In this document: one piece after another, positions 53,303 through 62,448 of the stretch
Layout: each line of letters opens with the position of its first letter
Numbering within the stretch: position 1 is the first letter of the stretch
Made by a program: the position numbers and the translations under genes
Assembly (NCBI RefSeq): GCF_008087665.1
Contig: NZ_CP042912.1
Location: forward strand, 3,100,001 to 3,164,000
Length of the DNA: 64,000 nt
Direction: 5' to 3'
DNA from: Mariniblastus fucicola
GTDB taxonomy: Bacteria; Planctomycetota; Planctomycetia; Pirellulales; Pirellulaceae
Notes under the pieces: model-generated
What the model was told of the DNA's origin: nothing
What the model saw: only the letters and a program-made list of their open reading frames with translations
Database searches by the model: none

Positions 53303-55543
53303 CTAATCGCGTTTGTACATCACCGTTGCCAAAGGCGGGAAATCAATCGCGATCGACCACGATTTGCCTTGCGCCTCAACTTCTTCCGCAACGACTTCCC
53401 CGACGCCAACATTGGTCCCCGAGTAAAACTTGCTGTCGCTGTTGAAGATTGACTTGTAGATTCCAGGTCCCGGAACGCCAACGCGATAATTACTGTGCAC
53501 GTACGGCGTGAAGTTTCCGCAGACGATCACGAAATCATTCGGGTCCTTCGCCTTTCGCATCCACGCCAGCACACTCGCGTCGCGATTCATGCAATCAATC
53601 CACTCGAAACCATTGCCGTCGAAATCAAGTTCGTACAGCGCCGGCTGTTCACGGTACAAACGGTTCAGGTCTCCGACCATCCGCTGTACCCCTTCGTGAC
53701 TTTCCCATTGCAACAGATCCCATTGCAAACCGGAATCGCAACTCCACTCATTCCACTGGCCCCACTCGCATCCCATGAACATCAGCTTCTTGCCAGGGTG
53801 AGCCCACATGTAGGAATACAGCAAGCGCAAGTTGGCGAACTTTTGCCAAATGTCGCCGGGCATCTGATCCAGCAACGCACCTTTGCCGTGCACGACTTCA
53901 TCGTGAGAAAACGGCAGCATGAAGTTTTCAGAGAACGCGTAGATCAAACTGAAAGTCAGTTCGTCGTGATGGTACTTCCGATGGATCGGCTCCTTTTGGA
54001 AATACCGCAGCGAATCATTCATCCAGCCCATGTTCCACTTGATGCTGAAACCCAAACCGCCATCTTTGACCGGTCGCGAGACGCCACCAAAGGCCGTTGA
54101 TTCTTCTGCGATCGTCAGCACGCCAGGAAAATCTTCATGGACATGCGTGTTGAGCCGTTTCAGGAAATCGATGGCTCCAAGATTTTCACGGCCACCGTAC
54201 TCGTTCGGAACCCACTCGCCGTCTTTGCGGCTGTAATCCAGATACAACATCGACGCCACCGCATCGACACGCAATCCGTCAATGTGATACTTCTCCAGCC
54301 AGAACATCGCATTCGCGATCAGGAAGTTCGAAACTTCCGTTCGCTTGTAATTGAAAATCAGCGTGTCCCAATCCGGATGTTCGCCCTGCCGCGGATCCGC
54401 GTGCTCGAACAATGCCGTCCCATCGAACTTCGCAAGTCCATGTCCGTCTTTGGGAAAGTGAGCCGGAACCCAGTCGACGATCACGCCCAGACCATTCTGG
54501 TGGAGATAGTCCACGAAGTACATAAAGTCGTCGGTGTCGCCGTAACGGCTCGTTGGTGCGAAATAGCCGACCGTTTGATAGCCCCAGCTTCCGGTGTAAG
54601 GATGCTCTGTGATCGGCATCAATTCAACGTGCGTGAACCCAAGCTCCAAACAGTATTCGACCAGGTCGTGAGCCAGATCGCGATAGTTCATCCAACCGTT
54701 TGGCTGTCCGTTCTTTGTCTTCCAACTACCGGGATGAATCTCGTAAACCGAAATTGGTTTCTCAAGCTGATTGGATTCTGCCCGCTGCTTCATCCAGTCA
54801 TCGTCGTTCCACTGATAGCCGGAAAGATCTTTGACGATCGAAGCAGTCTTCGGAGGAACCTCGGCAAAGTAACCGAACGGGTCCGACTTTTCGACCTGAG
54901 TCCCATGGCAATCGGTGACGCGAAATTTGTAGACTTCGTCGACGCCAAGTTCTGGGACAAAGATCTCCCAAATGCCGCTGGGGATCTGCTTCCGCATTGC
55001 GTGTCGGCGACCGTCCCATTCATTGAAATCGCCAATGACGCTGACGCCCTGCGCGTTCGGCGCCCAGACGGCAAAGTTGATGCCATGGATGCCGTCGATC
55101 TCTCGAGGGTGCGCGCCAAGACGTTCGTAGATTTTGAAGTGCGTGCCTTCGTTAAAAAGGTGCAGGTCGAGATCCGAAAGGAGGGGCTCGAAGGCGTAGG
55201 GATCGTGGATGCTCATCTTTTGTTTGCCATCGGAAAACTGAATTTTGTAGCGCCCTGAGTCTACCTGAAACAGGTCTGTCTCACAGGAGACTTCGAAAAG
55301 ACCGCATTGGCTTATCGGTTGCATCTGCTGCGTCACGGTGCCTGATTCGGTGCTAATCCACGCCTTGTCGGCGTCAGGCAGAAAGGCCCGTATCGTCGTG
55401 GTGTGATGCGGATTTTCGCGAATTTTCTCGCGTGTCCTTGGCCCGTCCAGGCGGATCGGACCAAGAATCGCATTCGGGTTCGTGTGCTTGCCGTCAATTA
55501 TATTTTTGAATGCGCCAATATCCAAAGCTGGCATCGTTTTCAT
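53303..55543 (-). CDS. glgB: 1,4-alpha-glucan branching enzyme
   Basis: 746 residues from ATG 55543 (MKTMPALD). A TTG start at 55588, next to the upstream stop, would add 15 residues and cannot be excluded. N-terminal carbohydrate-binding domain ([35 protein letters not shown]), then the GH13 barrel: nucleophile Asp in [15 protein letters not shown], acid Glu in VLTIAEEST and Asp in [11 protein letters not shown]. It forms alpha-1,6 branches in glycogen. Together with the upstream RNase H-like gene it forms a minus-strand pair. Confidence 0.95.
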   Translation of the reverse strand: MKTMPALDIGAFKNIIDGKHTNPNAILGPIRLDGPRTREKIRENPHHTTTIRAFLPDADKAWISTESGTVTQQMQPISQCGLFEVSCETDLFQVDSGRYKIQFSDGKQKMSIHDPYAFEPLLSDLDLHLFNEGTHFKIYERLGAHPREIDGIHGINFAVWAPNAQGVSVIGDFNEWDGRRHAMRKQIPSGIWEIFVPELGVDEVYKFRVTDCHGTQVEKSDPFGYFAEVPPKTASIVKDLSGYQWNDDDWMKQRAESNQLEKPISVYEIHPGSWKTKNGQPNGWMNYRDLAHDLVEYCLELGFTHVELMPITEHPYTGSWGYQTVGYFAPTSRYGDTDDFMYFVDYLHQNGLGVIVDWVPAHFPKDGHGLAKFDGTALFEHADPRQGEHPDWDTLIFNYKRTEVSNFLIANAMFWLEKYHIDGLRVDAVASMLYLDYSRKDGEWVPNEYGGRENLGAIDFLKRLNTHVHEDFPGVLTIAEESTAFGGVSRPVKDGGLGFSIKWNMGWMNDSLRYFQKEPIHRKYHHDELTFSLIYAFSENFMLPFSHDEVVHGKGALLDQMPGDIWQKFANLRLLYSYMWAHPGKKLMFMGCEWGQWNEWSCDSGLQWDLLQWESHEGVQRMVGDLNRLYREQPALYELDFDGNGFEWIDCMNRDASVLAWMRKAKDPNDFVIVCGNFTPYVHSNYRVGVPGPGIYKSIFNSDSKFYSGTNVGVGEVVAEEVEAQGKSWSIAIDFPPLATVMYKRD

Positions 55544-55584
55544 CCGTGAAAGTTCAAAATTTGGCAGTTCGCAATCCCTGATTT

Positions 55585-56310
55585 TCAATGCGCTGTTTCA
55601 CCAAACGCTTGCGGGAACTGAAGGGGTTGATTCGTGTCAGGGTCAATTTCGGTCACGCGAGTCCAGCCCGTTTTCGTGGCCACAAAGCGGGGCTCGTGAT
55701 AAGTCCCGTGGCTTGCGGTGGCCAGTTCAGGCTGTCGTACCGTGTTGCGATTATTCTCAAACTCAACCGGTCCGAAGGGTCGACGTGGCGTCGAGTGGTT
55801 GTCGTCGATACGTGTCCAGCTATTCATTTCGGCGTTTTGCGGCTCAACCGTGCGGCGCTGCGTTCCGAACTGCCATAACCGGCACTCGATTTTGTGGATC
55901 AATGTCGCGGCATGGATCCGCTTCCAGAGGTCAGCATCTTTAATTGGCTTTAACGCGCCGAAGCGTTCCCATCGCCACTCGTTTTCGATCCAGCGGTCGA
56001 AACCTTTGCGGATTCTTTTGCCGACGTAAGCACTGCTGGTGATCAGAGTCAGGCGGGATGGTTGTTCGAGTGCTTCAACCCCTCTCACGACGGCCAATAG
56101 TTGTAACCGCTCCCCCTTGATGTCGGATTCGCGTTCCGACACTTCGATGCGATCGTCATCGCTTGTCATGGATTCGAGCACGAAACGCCAGCGTCCGCCG
56201 TGGTTGTCAGCAGAACGATCGTCGGTCTCGGTAAGTAACAAATAGTGGGGAGCGGTTGTTGGCATTGCGACGACCTGAGAAAAGTCAGGCTCATGGGGTG
56301 CACCATCCAT
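55585..56310 (-). CDS. RNase H-like protein lacking catalytic residues
   Basis: 241 residues. The centre ([41 protein letters not shown], given here in parts) follows the RNase HI fold from its second catalytic position: the Glu of ERLQLL is kept, but the Asp expected in the TDS motif is Ser (TSS) and the N-terminal Asp of the first strand is missing (YLLLTETDD). [19 protein letters not shown] continues the family pattern. The C-terminal about 85 residues are unrelated, Pro/Arg-rich and probably disordered. The enzyme is likely inactive as a nuclease and may only bind RNA/DNA hybrids. Followed by glgB. Confidence 0.7.
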   Translation of the reverse strand: MDGAPHEPDFSQVVAMPTTAPHYLLLTETDDRSADNHGGRWRFVLESMTSDDDRIEVSERESDIKGERLQLLAVVRGVEALEQPSRLTLITSSAYVGKRIRKGFDRWIENEWRWERFGALKPIKDADLWKRIHAATLIHKIECRLWQFGTQRRTVEPQNAEMNSWTRIDDNHSTPRRPFGPVEFENNRNTVRQPELATASHGTYHEPRFVATKTGWTRVTEIDPDTNQPLQFPQAFGETAH

Positions 56311-56712
56311 GTCGCGAGTAAGTTTGCAAGAGCCTCAATGCTTTGCGTTGATGCTCCCGACATCGTCAGAGTTCAACTGACTTCTTAAGCTTCTTCAGAA
56401 GTATTTCTTTTTCTGACCGGAAAGGTCAAACCGCAATTCGCCCAACCGTTTTGAGTCGCTTAACCGGACCGCGTCGCATTGGTTACATACGTAGCACAGT
56501 GGTCACCACTGTGTGCCTGTCCTTGGTGAGCGACAAGGCGCTAGCCGTCGTTTTGTTGCAGCGCGAATAACGGCGGCTAGCGCCTTGCCGCTCACTACAG
56601 GTTCGTTGCTCGCCGGCTTATACCGAGTTATACCGGCTTGTACCGACTTATGCCGGCGGCTAGCGCCTTGCCGCTCACATTTACCAAACAGCGCCTGGTT
56701 CTGAAACGAAAT
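56311..56712. repeat. Repeat-rich intergenic region (REP-like copies, palindrome, tandem 20-mers)
   Basis: No gene seen. It holds a 19-bp palindrome, CACAGTGGTCACCACTGTG (56495-56513); a REP-like unit of about 25 bp (GGCTAGCGCCTTGCCGCTCA core) directly repeated at 56571-56595 and 56654-56678 and inverted at 56526-56547; and two tandem 20-bp units (56614-56633, 56634-56653). The stretch 56670-56695 matches the repeat at 21653-21678 in reverse complement. Confidence 0.8.
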
Positions 56713-56925
56713 CTAAATCCAGTAACCCGACAGCACGACGACCAGAAAGATCAACGCCATAAAACCCAGCACCCAAATGCAAGTTCGAATGGCGTGGATC
56801 GCGATCTCGCGCAAATGCTCATGCCGAGTCGCACCGTAACACAGACTCACGACCGCAATCAAAGGCAGCGAATACCAGATCTTCGCAATCGTGGAAAACA
56901 AAATCATGGTGGCAACCGGAATCAT
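56713..56925 (-). CDS. Small membrane protein
   Basis: 70 residues from ATG 56925, which overlaps the stop of the upstream gene by 4 bp (ATGA), so it is translationally coupled. Two hydrophobic helices (MILFSTIAKIWYSLPLIAVV and CIWVLGFMALIFLVVVLSGY) surround a short basic loop. Likely partner of the upstream membrane protein; no function known. Confidence 0.65.
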   Translation of the reverse strand: MIPVATMILFSTIAKIWYSLPLIAVVSLCYGATRHEHLREIAIHAIRTCIWVLGFMALIFLVVVLSGYWI

Positions 56926-57599
56926 AGCGAACCCTTCTTCTTGTTCTTGCGTCTGTCCATCTCTTCCCGCTGCGCCGCGGTCACGATCGCCGGACCACAA
57001 AACGCATCGTAGATCGCCAGAATATTCAGCAACCCCGCCACGAAGGTATACAGCACTCCCATCTCAAACATGTGCTTGTAGTCGAAATGCCACATCGCGA
57101 GCGTGTCCGGAACGTTTTCGTTAATCGGGCCGGCAGGCGGCGCCATCAATCCGTCCTTCAAAGTCCTCGACCGCGGAATGTCCGATTCCCGCTCACCGTC
57201 GCGATCACGATCGATCTTGTGAAAGCGTAAATCCGTCGCCGCATAGTCACCCGGGAAACGCTCGCAAAGCTCAAAGAAAGGATCGCCGCCGTCGGAAGTC
57301 TTGATCGACTGAACCACCGCAGGTAACGCCGGCAACCCGACGCCAAACTGACCGATATAGTAATAGTTCAGTTTCCCTTCCGAGTCCGTCGCATAGACGC
57401 AGCGACCACGCCCCAGTCCCAGGCCGACCAGAAACGTCGACAGAATGCATACCATGAACAGCATGCCTTTCGCATATCGCCCCTGATAAAAGTGACCCGC
57501 TCCGGGCAGCAACCACGCGAGAAACGCAGACCAGTATTGGTCTTTGAGGTTTACGTGGACTGGTTCGCCTTCGGGCGGTGTGTAAACTATTTCAGGCAT
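56922..57599 (-). CDS. Membrane protein with TM2-like hairpin
   Basis: 225 residues from ATG 57599 (MPEIVYTPPEGEP). A pair of helices around WSAFLAWLLPGAGHFYQGRY and GMLFMVCILSTFLVGLGLG resembles the TM2-type motif with the Gly-rich turn. A hydrophilic extracellular-type stretch of about 100 residues follows, then a last helix (MGVLYTFVAGLLNILAIYD) and a basic tail. It resembles a planctomycete conserved domain of unknown function as far as I recall. Operon with the 70-residue membrane protein. Confidence 0.65.
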   Translation of the reverse strand: MPEIVYTPPEGEPVHVNLKDQYWSAFLAWLLPGAGHFYQGRYAKGMLFMVCILSTFLVGLGLGRGRCVYATDSEGKLNYYYIGQFGVGLPALPAVVQSIKTSDGGDPFFELCERFPGDYAATDLRFHKIDRDRDGERESDIPRSRTLKDGLMAPPAGPINENVPDTLAMWHFDYKHMFEMGVLYTFVAGLLNILAIYDAFCGPAIVTAAQREEMDRRKNKKKGSL

Positions 57600-57693
57600 A
57601 TTTGCGTTCGAGTTCAAAGTCGGTGTCGGGGCAATTTTACCCTGATCGAGTAAGCTTTGAACAGATCAATCCCCCGTCCGGCTCTACGATTTC

Positions 57694-58413
57694 ATGGCAG
57701 AACGTTTCTTCTTGAGCCAACCGGTCCGTGAAAACAAAGTCACGCTCGGCGACGATCAGGCCCATCATCTGGTCCGGGTCATGCGAGCCAAGCCCGGAGA
57801 CCAAATCGTTCTGTTCGATGGCTGTGGGAATGAATACCACGCCACCATCGCCGACGTTTCAAAAAAGAGCGTTTCCCTGGCGATCGATTCAACGGAATTC
57901 GTGGCCGATCCCAACGATCCGGAAATCATCGTGGCCTGCGCTCTGCCCAAAGGCGATCGGCAAAAGTTCCTGATCGAGAAGATGGTCGAACTGGGCTGCA
58001 ACCAATTCGTGCCGCTGAAAACCAGCCGCAGCGTCGCCGAAGCCAGCCCGAAAGTCATCGAGCGAATCGAAAAACAGGTCGTCGAGGCCAGCAAACAGTG
58101 TCGCCGCAGCTGGCTGATGAAAGTCGGCGGGCAGGAAACGGTCGAGTCGCTGATCGGGTCCTTCGCGGACTTCGACGGCAGTCGGCTGGTTGCTGATCCG
58201 TACGCGACGCGTCATGATTTATTGCTGCAGCCCGATGCCTGTGTGATCGCAGTCGGTCCCGAAGGCGGATTCACCGATGCGGAAAACCAAAGCCTGCGCG
58301 ACAGCGACTGGACGCCCGTCTGCTTCAGTCCCAACGTGCTGCGAATCGAAACGGCTGCTGCAGCCGCGGTGGCGATCGCCCGCCAGGCAAAGTTTAAAAG
58401 ATCTCTTTCGTAA
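57694..58413 (+). CDS. rsmE: 16S rRNA (uracil-1498-N3)-methyltransferase
   Basis: 239 residues. N-terminal PUA-like domain (AHHLVRVMRAKPGDQIVLFDG) and the SPOUT knot: CALPKGDRQKFLIEKMVELG, IAVGPEGGFTDAENQSLRD and SPNVLRIETAAAAAVAI are the family motifs. It methylates N3 of U1498 in helix 44 of 16S rRNA. It ends 12 bp before the next gene, so the two are probably co-transcribed. Confidence 0.94.
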   Translation: MAERFFLSQPVRENKVTLGDDQAHHLVRVMRAKPGDQIVLFDGCGNEYHATIADVSKKSVSLAIDSTEFVADPNDPEIIVACALPKGDRQKFLIEKMVELGCNQFVPLKTSRSVAEASPKVIERIEKQVVEASKQCRRSWLMKVGGQETVESLIGSFADFDGSRLVADPYATRHDLLLQPDACVIAVGPEGGFTDAENQSLRDSDWTPVCFSPNVLRIETAAAAAVAIARQAKFKRSLS

Positions 58414-58425
58414 CAGGTTGCGCCC

Positions 58426-60033
58426 ATGAGTTGGTCCGAACGAATTGCTGAACTGGAAACGCAAAGCCAACAGATCGAGCTTGGCGGCGGACAGAAATCC
58501 ATCGACCGGCAACACGCCAAAGGTCGCATGACGGCGCGCGAGCGCATCGCCGCGCTGCTGGACGATCCCGATGGCTTCCTGGAAATCGGACGCTGGGCCG
58601 CGTGGGAGATGTACCAGGAATGGGGCGGTTCGATTTCCGCCAGCGTCGTCTGCGGCATCGGCAAAATTGAAAACCGCAGCGTGATGATCATCGCCAACGA
58701 CGCGACCATCAAAGCCGGTGCCTTCTTCCCGATGACTTGCAAGAAAGTCCTGCGTGCCCAGCGGATCGCCATGCGATGCCATCTGCCGCTGTTGTATCTG
58801 GTCGATTCAGCCGGCGTTTTTCTGCCGCTGCAAGACGAGATCTTTCCCGACGAGGACGACTTCGGACGCATCTTCCGCAACAACGCCGTGATCAGTGCCA
58901 TGGGGATCCCGCAGATCGCCGCGATCATGGGCAACTGCGTCGCGGGAGGCGGCTACCTTCCGGTGCTCTGCGACAAACTGGTGATGACCGAAGGCAGCGG
59001 GCTGTATCTGGCCGGCCCGGCGTTGGTGAAATCCGCCATCGGCCAGGAAGTCACCTCCGAAGACCTCGGCGGCGCGGCAATGCATTCCGAAATCTCCGGC
59101 ACCATCGACTTCCGCGAACCCGACGACGATGCCGCGATCGCGCGAGTCAAGCAATTGATGAAGGCCCTGCCGGTCGATACCGAGGCCAAAGAATACGCTC
59201 GCGATTCGGCGGACGCGACGTCGCCGGAAAAACCAACGGCCAACATCTGCGACGACGTCCCGTTTGACCCGCAAGAACGTTTTGACGTCCGCGACATGAT
59301 TCGCTTCATCATCGACGCCGACTCGCTGGTCGAATTCAAAGCCGACTACGGTCAGACGGTGGTCTGTGCTTACGCTCGCATCGGCGGCTATCGCGTCGGC
59401 ATCATTGCCAACCAGCGGAACGTGGTGAAGTCCGCCAAGGAAGGTTTGCAGATGGGCGGCGTGATCTATCACGACAGCGCGGACAAGGAAGCCCGTTTCA
59501 TCATGGACTGCAACCAGACCTGGACGCCGATCATTTTCCTGCAGGACGTGATGGGTTTCATGGTCGGTCGCGACAGCGAGCAAGCCGGGATCATTCGCGC
59601 TGGGGCCAAAGTCGTTAACGCGATCTCCAACAGTCGCGTTCCGAAGATCACGGTCATCACCGGCGGCAGCTACGGGGCAGGGAACTACGCGATGTGCGGC
59701 AAGGCCTTTGATCCTCGTTTCATTTTCGCCTGGCCAAACGCTCGTTACGCGGTGATGGGAGGCAAGACGGCTGCCAAGACGATTTTGGACATCACGATCG
59801 CCGCCATGCGCCGCGCCGGCAACGAGCCCGACGCCGAGGAGATGGAAGCGTTGCGCGAGAAAGTCGAAAGCAGCTACGACGAAACCACCGACATCCGCCA
59901 CGCCGCCAGCCGCCTGTGGGTGGACGGGATTATTAATCCGGAAGATACACGCGACGTCTTGATTTCTGCTTTGGAAGCCGTGACACAACACGCCGATGAC
60001 GAACCGTTCCGAACAGGGGTGCTGCAGGTTTGA
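58426..60033 (+). CDS. Acyl-CoA carboxylase, carboxyltransferase (beta) subunit
   Basis: 535 residues, family length. The N-terminal carboxyltransferase domain has GGGQKSIDRQHAKGRMTARE, the biotin-face segments FFPMTCKKVLRAQRIAMRC and the second domain SYGAGNYAMCGKAFDPRF with VMGGKTAAKTI. It transfers CO2 from biotin to an acyl-CoA; propionyl-CoA or 3-methylcrotonyl-CoA are the likely substrates. No biotin-carboxylase alpha subunit or biotin carrier gene is in the window, so the partner must be encoded elsewhere. Confidence 0.92.
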   Translation: MSWSERIAELETQSQQIELGGGQKSIDRQHAKGRMTARERIAALLDDPDGFLEIGRWAAWEMYQEWGGSISASVVCGIGKIENRSVMIIANDATIKAGAFFPMTCKKVLRAQRIAMRCHLPLLYLVDSAGVFLPLQDEIFPDEDDFGRIFRNNAVISAMGIPQIAAIMGNCVAGGGYLPVLCDKLVMTEGSGLYLAGPALVKSAIGQEVTSEDLGGAAMHSEISGTIDFREPDDDAAIARVKQLMKALPVDTEAKEYARDSADATSPEKPTANICDDVPFDPQERFDVRDMIRFIIDADSLVEFKADYGQTVVCAYARIGGYRVGIIANQRNVVKSAKEGLQMGGVIYHDSADKEARFIMDCNQTWTPIIFLQDVMGFMVGRDSEQAGIIRAGAKVVNAISNSRVPKITVITGGSYGAGNYAMCGKAFDPRFIFAWPNARYAVMGGKTAAKTILDITIAAMRRAGNEPDAEEMEALREKVESSYDETTDIRHAASRLWVDGIINPEDTRDVLISALEAVTQHADDEPFRTGVLQV

Positions 60034-60156
60034 GGATGTCGTAAATTTTTCCGCTCCTTTTCGAAATTTAATGACTAGTTTTGATGCCGATTGGTCCGGC
60101 TTCTCAGGTAGAAGCCGGGTCTGTCGTTCTTTCAAACCCACCAAAAAGGAAACGTC

Positions 60157-60942
60157 ATGAGAATCGTAGCTGGTATTTTCATACTAACTTTCTTCGGCAG
60201 CAACATATACGGTCAAGAGATTCAGGATTCATTCTCGCAACCCCTGAAAATCTCAAACCTTAGGCGTGTGCCGCCCGATGAATCAGGTTGGATTCGCGTA
60301 TCTGGTGTAGGTGAGGATGGGAGGGTACACAACGAATTGGTCCCGATTCCAGGAAGCTTCGCCGAAAGAGAGCTTGAATTAATAGACGAAAAGATTCTGG
60401 TTCACAGAATGCGAACAAGTGGCCTTTCAAAAATTCTTACATCGCTTTCCATTGAAGACATCGAGCTCTTCTGCCAACCTGAGCTGTTGGACAAGCAAAG
60501 GTCGGATTTGCTTGAGATTATTGATAGCTTTCGTTCACAAGTTGCTGATGCTGAACCAAAAGAAGTTCCTGCTATTCGTACCAAATGCTTGTTGCTAGTT
60601 TCCGATACTCTTTTGCCTGATCAGAAGCAGTCCCTTGCTCGCAAATTCAGCGGCACGAGATTGATAACGCCGCTGTTGACCACTGACTACGCGGACAAGA
60701 TGGAGATCACAGCAGATCAGCGGAATAAGATCATTGAGAGATGCAAGCGAGCGAATGAGGCTGTGAAAGCTGCGTTGGCTGAGCAGCAATTAATTCTGGA
60801 ACGCTGTAGAGATGAATTGCGATCAGCATGTGAAGACGTTTTGACGAAAGAGCAATTGCGGAAAATCGACGTTGAGAGACAGTTGAAAAAGATGAGTATT
60901 GATGACTTGGACGCGGATACGGAATTCGAAGTCAACGAATAA
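60157..60942 (+). CDS. Small secreted helical protein, paralogue A
   Basis: 261 residues with a signal peptide (MRIVAGIFILTFFGSNIYG, then QE). AAAGG precedes the ATG by 7 bases. The mature chain is mostly helix. Its second half (LLPDQKQSLARKF; LITPLLTTDYADKMEITADQRNKI) aligns by eye with the paralogue at 61157 (VLLPEQISKL; AKILLSTEIGEELGLSEAQRKAI). Periplasmic LTxxQ-type repeat proteins such as Spy/CpxP have similar spacing, but similarity is weak. Base use is A+T-richer than in the preceding genes, which suggests recent acquisition. Confidence 0.6.
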   Translation: MRIVAGIFILTFFGSNIYGQEIQDSFSQPLKISNLRRVPPDESGWIRVSGVGEDGRVHNELVPIPGSFAERELELIDEKILVHRMRTSGLSKILTSLSIEDIELFCQPELLDKQRSDLLEIIDSFRSQVADAEPKEVPAIRTKCLLLVSDTLLPDQKQSLARKFSGTRLITPLLTTDYADKMEITADQRNKIIERCKRANEAVKAALAEQQLILERCRDELRSACEDVLTKEQLRKIDVERQLKKMSIDDLDADTEFEVNE

Positions 60943-60970
60943 GGTGCCATTCGTGTCACGAGCCTCTGGT
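60936..60970. repeat. Dispersed repeat half-site 1
   Basis: AATAAGGTGCCATTCGTGTC followed by ACGAG. A near copy occurs at about 62016-62041, so the pair flanks the second secreted-protein gene. Overlaps the end of paralogue A. Confidence 0.55.
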
Positions 60971-60986
60971 TGATTTTGCTGTCACA

Positions 60987-61148
60987 ATGGACGTGAAGTT
61001 TTCCGAGCCGACAGAAACTGGTGAAGCTGGCAAAAATCCTTTTACACACCGATCCCCCCCCCACAAATTTACAGTCACGAAAGGCGATTGTAATGGCGAC
61101 GGTGAGATGGATGTTGAGCATCCGATGGTGCCAATAAATAGAAAGTAG
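60987..61148 (+). CDS. Short dockerin-like ORF containing a C9 tract (possible gene remnant)
   Basis: 53 codons, open also upstream of the ATG. The end reads KGDCNGDGEMDVEHP, a calcium-loop of dockerin type. A run of nine C at 61054-61062 encodes Ser-Pro-Pro and could slip. There is no convincing ribosome binding site before ATG 60987. It could be the tail of a decayed exported protein or a phase-variable tip. Stop lies 8 bp before the next gene start. Confidence 0.25.
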   Translation: MDVKFSEPTETGEAGKNPFTHRSPPHKFTVTKGDCNGDGEMDVEHPMVPINRK

Positions 61149-61156
61149 AGGAAAAG

Positions 61157-61978
61157 ATGAAAGACAATCGATTCTCTATTCTGGCGTTGCTGCTGCCATT
61201 TCTTCTTGTAGGTGCGAGCTTCGCACAGCTGCAAGAAGAAGTAACATCTGGTGATGGAACAGTGACGCGGAAAACTGTTGATTCGAATGGCGGAATTGTG
61301 ATCGAACATTTCGCTGAAGGGACAGAGAAGTTTTCGTTACCTTCACCAAGCGACTTTAGACGCGTCGAGCAACAAGAAGCCCAGGAAAAACGTGAAAAAA
61401 CTGGAAGCTCACTGGCAGTGAGAAGGCTCTCAGACACATTTACGATAATCGACTCGATTGTCGATCAGCGGGACTTCCTGCTTAAGCATGGGTTCATCCC
61501 TGAGCAGATTACTGAACTAGAAGAATTGGCTGACAACTACTCATCAAATCTGGAAAACATTCAGGTTAACATTTCAGATCCAGACTCCTTCAAATCAGCG
61601 AAGACTGAGTTGATGGTTGGATTGTTTCGCAACGTGAATGAAGTGTTGCTTCCGGAGCAGATTTCTAAACTTAACCGATGGAACGACGCTAAACGCGGTC
61701 TCGCGAAAATTCTGTTGAGTACAGAGATTGGTGAGGAACTTGGTCTTTCAGAAGCTCAACGCAAGGCTATTCGACAGAAAAGTCAGCAAATTGCTGACGA
61801 AATTGAGGAGTTCATTGCAGCCAAAAAGAAAGATGCCTTCAAGGTGACCGATGGATCTCTCACAGAGACTCAGAAAGACAAACTGGCCGAACTGATTTCT
61901 GTTGAAACTTTTGATCTGTATCGGGATTCGTTACCATTAAATCAATTGCAGCAGCAATTAGATTTCAAGGACCAATAG
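61157..61978 (+). CDS. Small secreted helical protein, paralogue B
   Basis: 273 residues with a signal peptide (RFSILALLLPFLLVGASFA, then QL). GAGG precedes the ATG by 6 bases. A beta-like N-terminal strip (TVTRKTVDSNGGIVIEHFA) is followed by helices (DSIVDQRDFLLKHGFIPEQITELEELAD; LGLSEAQRKAIRQKSQQ; TETQKDKLAELI in parts). It shares the C-terminal pattern with paralogue A, so the two form a tandem family. Function unknown. Confidence 0.6.
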   Translation: MKDNRFSILALLLPFLLVGASFAQLQEEVTSGDGTVTRKTVDSNGGIVIEHFAEGTEKFSLPSPSDFRRVEQQEAQEKREKTGSSLAVRRLSDTFTIIDSIVDQRDFLLKHGFIPEQITELEELADNYSSNLENIQVNISDPDSFKSAKTELMVGLFRNVNEVLLPEQISKLNRWNDAKRGLAKILLSTEIGEELGLSEAQRKAIRQKSQQIADEIEEFIAAKKKDAFKVTDGSLTETQKDKLAELISVETFDLYRDSLPLNQLQQQLDFKDQ

Positions 61979-62239
61979 CATGGCTGTCATGCTCACGCGA
62001 AGCTTGCAGTCAGAGAATAAGGTGTCATTCGTGTCAGGAGATTTTGATTCATTTGCGCTATGCCGTGAAGGGAGGCAAAGAACGAAAACAGGGACAGGTC
62101 CAGATAGCTACTCCGGCCCGACAGGGCCGCTCGAAACGCGCACTTGAAATCGGAGCGACTTTTTGGGGTCCGCGGTACCTTTTCTCTCGTCTAAAAACAG
62201 CTTTGGCGAGTAACGAAGAATATTCACCGAGGCAGTATT
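61979..62239. other. Spacer with a repeat half-site, no supported gene
   Basis: The repeat copy at 62016-62041 is the clearest signal. An 88-codon frame starting at 62044 shows no signal or domain and overlaps the next gene, so I treat it as chance. Confidence 0.4.
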
Positions 62240-62448
62240 TTGAATGCGATAAAAGTTTCAACGTTTCTTGCGATTACTTCTCTAGCCATATGCTCCAGCT
62301 TTGCCAATGAAAACGAACAGGAATTGGCTTCTTGGCCAGCCTTGGGATGCTTCTGCACTGCGAATACTTACACCTGCAATTCAACGGCTGATTTGGAGGC
62401 TGCGGAACTACACGGATTTCTTTCCCCTTTTCTTCTGAGCAAGTTGTT
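62240..62448 (+). pseudogene. Secreted protein gene truncated by an IS21-family insertion
   Basis: The frame opens with a signal peptide (MNAIKVSTFLAITSLAICSS) and runs LASWPALGCFCTANTYTCNST, then ends in IS-derived sequence at about 62449. Three Cys occur close together. The translation continues into the element to a stop at 62537-62539 but that part is not native. The rest of the original gene lies beyond the element, outside the window. Confidence 0.55.

Noticed and set aside
54137-55258. 373-codon open frame opposite glgB
   Set aside because: Shadow of the branching enzyme; no signal, motif or start site.
56526-56680. Possible CRISPR array from repeated 25-mers
   Set aside because: Copies occur in both orientations, spacers differ in length, and no cas gene is near; a REP-like cluster fits better.
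58807-60144. 445-codon open frame opposite the carboxyltransferase gene
   Set aside because: Shadow of the well-supported plus-strand gene; its translation has no domain and repeats Val/Ala/Asp bias.
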